From positions 82,294,463-82,358,462 of the forward strand of contig NC_089587.1 in assembly GCF_019320115.1 (NCBI RefSeq): a DNA stretch of 64,000 nt, written 5' to 3'. Under the pieces are notes generated by a model. The model was given only the letters and a program-made list of their open reading frames with translations. It did not search any database and was not told where the DNA came from. Below are positions 59,400 to 64,000 of this stretch, piece after piece. Source of the stretch: Miscanthus floridulus. Lineage: Eukaryota > Streptophyta > Magnoliopsida > Poales > Poaceae. How positions within the stretch are numbered: position 1 is the first letter of the stretch; every line of letters starts with the position of its first letter. Made by a program: the position numbers and the translations under genes.

Positions 59400-59674
59400 G
59401 AGAGAGAGGGGGGTACTAGGGCCTTAGAGACTTGTCCAATAATTAATCACGTCAAGCGTTTGTTTGGAATCGGACTTTGTCCGAATAACGTAACACTCTT
59501 CTCTAATCCATATAGGCATGGCTTTCGTGCGCGTGCAGTAGGAGTAATAATGGGATACTGACGGGATCGGATCTGATCGATGGGATCCAGACCGTACAAG
59601 CGTTTCCATCGTCCGGCCGGGCACTGCATGGGCATGGCTTTCGTGTGCGTACAGTACGTGTTCGTGTGGCGGAC
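59234..59674. other. Host repeat unit after CACTA copy 3
   Basis: Same flank as after copies 1 and 2 (gtgacctcacctagacgact), with an AT microsatellite (59362-59399). No gene. Confidence 0.65.
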
Positions 59675-59677
59675 TAA

Positions 59678-59914
59678 GACTATCTCTCACACCCAAACCT
59701 TCAATAAAGTACCTATACAAAAGACGTAGTATGGATTGTCTTAAAGGTATAACCTAAATATAGGTATCTTCTCTCTAGAAACCCATTTGCAGAAATGATT
59801 CTATTTTGGATCTGATTATTAAAGAAGATACCGAATAGGTATTGAACCTTTTACCTGTAGTGTTACTCAGAAAATGAATAGATCTAGTATTTTAAGTGTT
59901 GTGGTCGGAGAAGC
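59678..59914. mobile_element. 237-bp Tourist-like MITE
   Basis: Inserted in the host block cggactaatagctcatt, duplicating TAA (59675-59677 and 59915-59917). The left end is GACTATCTCTCACACCC and the right end GTGGTCGGAGAAGC, a weak inverted pair. Absent from the same site at 22775, 40968 and 50934. Confidence 0.6.
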
Positions 59915-59917
59915 TAA

Positions 59918-60064
59918 TAGCTCATTGATTTCGCCGGGCGATCGAGCTGAGGCCGCGTCATTTTGCTGGCGTTGCAGCGGTGACGACGGCATCCGCATCA
60001 TGCGTACTATCGTGTACGTGCATCATCAGACACACACACGACCAGCAGAGCAGTAGATCCAAGT
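59918..60064. other. Host repeat block before the minus-strand CACTA
   Basis: ctcattgatttcgccgggcg through cagtagatccaagta. Uninterrupted copies continue ctaggtcgtcgc here. No gene. Confidence 0.6.
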
Positions 60065-60819
60065 AACCGGATTCCCCTCCTTTGCCGAGAGCCCGAAGCT
60101 CTCGGCAAAGAGGATTTCACTCTCGGCAGATCATTTGCCGAGAGCTGTTCTCGGCAAAGAGCAGTCGGCAAAAGGTCTTCCGGCAAAGGTTTATTTGCCG
60201 AAAGCCCCTCTCAGCAAACTCTTTGCCGAGAGCAAAATAAAAACTCTCAGCAAAACCTAACTCTCGGCAAAATATCACCGCTGTAACGGCAACCCGCCCG
60301 TAACGGTCATCCCATACACTTCTTTGCCGAGAGCAACTCTCGGCAAAGATTTTTTTTTAAAAAAAAAATAAAATAGATTATGGGGCTGAGGTGGTTTAAA
60401 AAAAAACTTCTTTGCTGAGAGCCAGCGCTCGGCAAAGGAAAGGTTTGCCGAGAGCCAGCTCTCCGCAAAGGAAAGCTTTGCTGAGAGCCCTAGAATATGC
60501 TCTCGGCAAAGAGTCATATTTGCCGAGAGTTAGGTGCTCGGCAAATCTTACTCTTTGCCGAGATCCCAGTTAGTTGGGCTCTCGGCAAATATTAGCTCTC
60601 GGCAAAGAGTCCAGAGAGCATTTTTTTTTATTTTTGTTTATATTTCCAGCTTCAACATCACATATTTCACAAATATAACACATCATATATATCACAAATA
60701 TCACATATTTAACAAATATGCCATCCACATCACATGTCTCACATAATCCATCTTAACATCTCAAATCCAACAGTTCATCTCACAAAGTGCACGACAATAC
60801 ATTATGAAGAGCAACAAGC

Positions 60820-62923
60820 TCACCCCCAAGCATCCCAGTCCCTCGACCCTCCCTCCGGCGGCTGCTGCTGCTGCGGCGGTGGATACTGCTGGTACCCCGA
60901 CGCTCCCGACGGCTGCTGATGCGGCGGAAGTGGTGGATACGGCGCGTGCCACGACCCTCCCGACAGCGGCTGCTGAGGCTCCTCATTCGAACCCGCCGAT
61001 TGATTCTGCACAAAGGAGAAGAAAAATTAGTAATTATAGTAATACTAAGGCATATAATTGTAATCTAAGCGTACACAAGTCAATATTTGCAGAACTAGGT
61101 ATAAAATTGAAATCTAAGCCTAGACACATCAAAATTTCGGCAGCACCTCCCCTGCACGGTGGGGTTTCCAAAACCTGCAAGAAAACCAACGGCACGATGG
61201 CCGTCCACCACATATCAACGGCGAGATGGCCGGCACACATATATATGAACGGCACGAAGGCCTCCCATCACATATCAACGGCACGATGGCCGACATGCAC
61301 AGTAAAGAGCTTTTGTTAGAGAAGTTGAACTCACGGATGGGTAAGGTGGGTATGGGTAAGGCGGTGGAGGAGCGAACAGCTCTGGTGGCGCTGGACGACC
61401 CATCGTGACGCCAAGACTTGCCACGTACTGAGCCAAGGCGTCAAACCTCGTCCGCTCGGCCTCCAACCTTTGTCGCTCGGCCTCCATCCTCTGTCGCTCG
61501 GCCTCCCGCTCCCTCTATCGCTCTTCCTCCATCCTTGCCTTATGCTCCTGGAGCGCAAGCACCTGGGCCTGTAATTTTTCACCGCATTGTTACAAGCAGT
61601 TTCGAGGAATGTAAAACCAAAGAACGACGAATAAAACAGAAATAACCTGTAGTGCTGCCACACGATGCGTCGAAGTGTCCTGCCTTGGGCGTATGGGCAC
61701 GCTACCGCTCGTGCTGCTTGCCCGGACCTGTGAGAGAGTGGGAGTGCTCTGCGGGTCGAGCGTGCTGTTGCTGATGAGGTACCGCCCATGCTTCTTGCCT
61801 CCTCCCACCCTCATGACGATGTCGCCGTCAATGTCCGCGGTGTGCGGATCCCAGTCTGCCCCATGGACCGTCCTTGCCGCCTCGGTGTACTGACTGATGC
61901 GCTCGGGGATGCTCTCGTTGGTGAAGGACTCGGCTGGGTCGTCCAGGTTCTAGTCGATTTCGTCTGTCGCCTTACCCTTGTGGGCCAGAACCCATGACTT
62001 GAGCTCTCCGCATGGCTGGTTTTGATGTGCAGCCGACTGCGACAAAAACAACAAGACGGTTACAAATCATGCAGGAATAAGTGTCTGAAAGAATAATTGA
62101 AGCTACACCAAGTCACGTACCCATCTTGCCCCGTATTCGTGGATGTTAAGGTTGCCCTGGTGGTGTGATACACCTAGCATCAGCAAACACCGTTCCCGGA
62201 GGACGGTGTGGTTATCCGCCCAATCGGCACTCACCCACCTGTCGACCATCATCTTCTAGGCCCGCGTTTTATTGGCGCACCAGCCAGGAGGCACCTGTAC
62301 GACATCAAGTACATTGACAGATATAAGAACAATTCAAGCTACCCAATCTCAGAAGAAATCAATATTGATGTTGTATATTTACCTTCAGGTACTGCTCTTT
62401 GGTCAGATGCATTAATCTTGCATCTTCTTTCTTCACCTTTCGAGCCTCGTAGACGGCATAGTAATCGATGAGGGCCTAGAGCCGCGCCTCGTAATGCATG
62501 TCTGAGATGCGGCATCTAAAAGATTTGGCCAACGCCTTGGTTGCCCTCTCCTCGTAGCCCTCGGCGCATCTAAAGAAGTCCTGCATATAGAAAAGATGTA
62601 TCAATACACTGGTTCAACAAACTCTGGCGAATGCAATGTATTGAGCAAAGTAGTGGGAGGAAGACTTACCCAAAACTCGGTCATAACCCACTCCGCCACT
62701 GGGTATAGTTTTTCATAAATCCATTCCTAGCAAGATGTGAAGTCATTACCTCCTTTGTCTGCCTCTTTCTGTTCTTACAGTTGGTGCAAGGACAAAAAAC
62801 GGCAACCGCTCCGGGAGCCTGGTCAAATGCTTGCTCGATGAAAGCCTCGGTCCTGACGACCCATTCTCTGGTAATCTCATGGGTGCTCCGGTGGCCCGAG
62901 TACATCCACTCACGGTCATCCAT
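60820..62923 (-). pseudogene. CACTA gene: transposase-associated N terminus fused to a PF03004-like protein
   Basis: Exons on the minus strand: 62923-62670, 62580-62383, 62294-62121, 62036-61647, 61568-61335, microexon 61174-61147 and last exon 61005-60820. The first exon opens MDDREWMYSGHRSTHEITRE and has FCPCTNCKNRKR, then VMTSHLARNGFM: the zinc-binding transposase-associated domain that normally begins TNP2. It then runs, after a stop in that frame, into EWVMTEFW, the start of the PF03004 region. Later exons give SDMHYEARL, LTKEQYL, a basic GGGKKHGRYLIS stretch, a RQRMEAERQRLEAERTRF coiled coil and a proline/glutamine-rich end. The join near 62690 looks like the scar of an internal deletion. 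Stops in exons c, d and f suggest a pseudogene. Confidence 0.7.
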
Positions 62924-63019
62924 CCTCTAACATATATATCACCAAGTAATAAATATGACCATGGACTTGCATCTACACGTCGTTCCTACCATCTAATAGG
63001 TAAGGATAGGTCCTAATCC

Positions 63020-63222
63020 CACCCGAGGATGCATAGATGGGGTTAGTTCCCATGGTCTAGTCCTATCCGAGACAGAAATTCGGCAGCACCTCCCTGCTGT
63101 TCTCCAAATACACGTCCGGACAGGGAGATTGTGTATCCGGAGAACAACAGGAAGGTACTGTCGAAACTCTGTCTCGGATCGGAGCAGACCATGGAAACTA
63201 ACACCATCTACGCATCCTCAGG
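63020..63222. repeat. Long inverted repeat, 93-bp arms, 17-nt loop
   Basis: Left arm 63020-63113 (cccgaggatgcatagatggg through ttctccaaatacac) pairs with right arm 63131-63222 (gtgtatccggagaacaacag through catcctcaggc) along nearly the whole length, with roughly one mismatch in seven. The loop is 63114-63130. It lies between two inferred exons of the minus-strand CACTA gene, so a transcript would fold into a long hairpin. Confidence 0.85.
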
Positions 63223-63371
63223 CTATCCAAAAAAACGTGGACAATTCAAAACAAATACGGTTATAGATATGCAAAGATCTGCATATTTGTAACCCTATCT
63301 CTTTCGAACGGGAGACGCCTAACTGGGTTACGTGGAGATACATGCCCAGGACAAAGAAATAGTGGTTATAC

Positions 63372-63578
63372 CTTAGGTGGCGGTGAAGTCAGGCTAGCGG
63401 GGCCATGGCGGGTCGGTGCAGTGGCGAGGCGACGCGGTGCGGGCAGACCCGCAACGTCAAGGAAGACGAGGTACTCCGGCTAGCCTCCGACGGGATCTTC
63501 TCTGAAAATCAAAAGGACACAAGACCATCAATTCAAAATTTCGACAGCACCTCCCCTGCAGGGTGAGGTCTCCAAAAC
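63372..63578 (-). pseudogene. 5' exon pair of the minus-strand CACTA gene
   Basis: A 28-nt microexon (63578-63551) between ttgcag and gtgctg, then an exon 63501-63372 after gattttcag, ending at a gtataacc donor. The second exon encodes YLVFLDVAGLPAPRRLATAP and is homologous to 28434-28562 in the other CACTA. It contains a TAG. Its role is unknown. Confidence 0.55.
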
Positions 63579-63689
63579 CTGCAAGAAACAAACGACACGA
63601 TGGCCGGCAAGCATATATATCTCAATGGCAAGATGGCCGGCATGCACATATACAATTCCAACATAAACAACAATCGACAATCCCAAACA

Positions 63690-64000
63690 TCGAAACGCCA
63701 TCGGCACACCACCGCCGAAACCTCCACCACCACTTCAACACCACCCCAACACCACCACCATGACCTCCACCACCCCAGCACCACCGCCACCACTCCACCA
63801 CCACCCCACCACTACCACTACCACTACCAAGAAATACAAGATTGCAATACCTAGGGCGTCGGGCACGTAGAGCGGAGACGGGCGGACGCCGGCGGGGGCG
63901 GGGCTGCGGCGGCTGGGGGGATGCGGCTAGGGCGCGGGCGGGCGGACGCGGCTGGGGAGGGCGGGCGTGGCCGGGGCGCGAATCGCAGGGAGGCGTTGCG
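63690..64000. other. Simple-sequence and GC-rich CACTA interior at the right edge
   Basis: 63700-63830 is a cac/acc-rich simple sequence. 63850-64000 is a ggcggg-rich block, the counterpart of 27540-28150. No supported ORF; the histidine/proline and glycine/valine ORFs here are readings of simple repeats. Confidence 0.55.

Larger units (their letters stand above)
60065..64000 (-). mobile_element. Second CACTA family, minus strand, running off the window
   Basis: The subterminal motif is TTTGCCGAGAGCC (not GAGTGCC), in arrays at 60080-60620. The edge at 60065 reads ACCGGATTCCCC, matching an ACCGGA-type terminus without its first CACT. The interior runs backwards through a PF03004 gene to a GC-rich block at the right edge (63840-64000), colinear with the 27540-28560 part of the first CACTA. 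The 5' end lies beyond 64000. The TNP2 core is absent here too. Confidence 0.8.

Overview
The window is a transposon-rich piece of a grass nuclear genome. The evidence is a split-gene SABATH methyltransferase with monocot-style GC-rich exons, a SIRE/Maximus-type Copia element, long Gypsy solo LTRs, and CACTA elements whose subterminal arrays read TTTGCCGAGTGCC, a motif familiar from panicoid grasses. A maize, sorghum, sugarcane or Miscanthus relative fits; I cannot name the species from sequence alone. I found no bacterial, organellar or viral genes, no tRNA or rRNA gene and no CRISPR array.

Layout. A non-coding host unit of roughly 3 kb is repeated many times. Its marker blocks recur near 3.27, 8.44, 22.25, 26.15, 43.01 and 52.97 kb. 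A 1,077-bp PIF/Harbinger-like TAA-flanked element sits in most units. The units are split by younger insertions: a 1.55-kb CACTA derivative (1558-3107); Gypsy and Copia remnants (5.7-7.9 kb); a non-autonomous hAT (8562-9400); and a complete but decayed 12.4-kb Copia element with ctagt target duplications (9537-21902). Further right is a 14-kb CACTA (26555-40536) carrying two nested solo LTRs with tandem copies of its 3' half following it. Copy 2 (43126-50499) contains a young minisatellite-filled non-autonomous Gypsy element (43614-47174). Copy 3 is a short 3' fragment (58092-59230). A second CACTA family on the minus strand runs from about 60065 off the right edge.

The only intact-looking host gene is a three-exon SABATH carboxyl methyltransferase (56479-57876, predicted 390 aa). 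It has a TATA box upstream, a Tourist-like MITE about 0.35 kb upstream of that, and the CACTA 3' fragment 216 bp after its stop codon.

How the parts fit. One CACTA 5' end but three 3' ends share the same gtg target site and flank, so one ancestral insertion was multiplied by segmental duplication. Both CACTA families here have lost the TNP2 catalytic core but keep the second gene (Ptta/En/Spm domain, PF03004), so they would depend on a transposase from elsewhere. The most unusual signals are a 26-28-nt microexon whose splice donor lies inside a perfect hairpin and which recurs at both ends of the CACTA genes; a 93-bp-arm inverted repeat in an intron of the minus-strand CACTA; the nearly TAG-only nonsense decay of the Copia third ORF; and three different minisatellites packed into one small LTR element. 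Domain names rest on reading motifs by eye; no database search was run.
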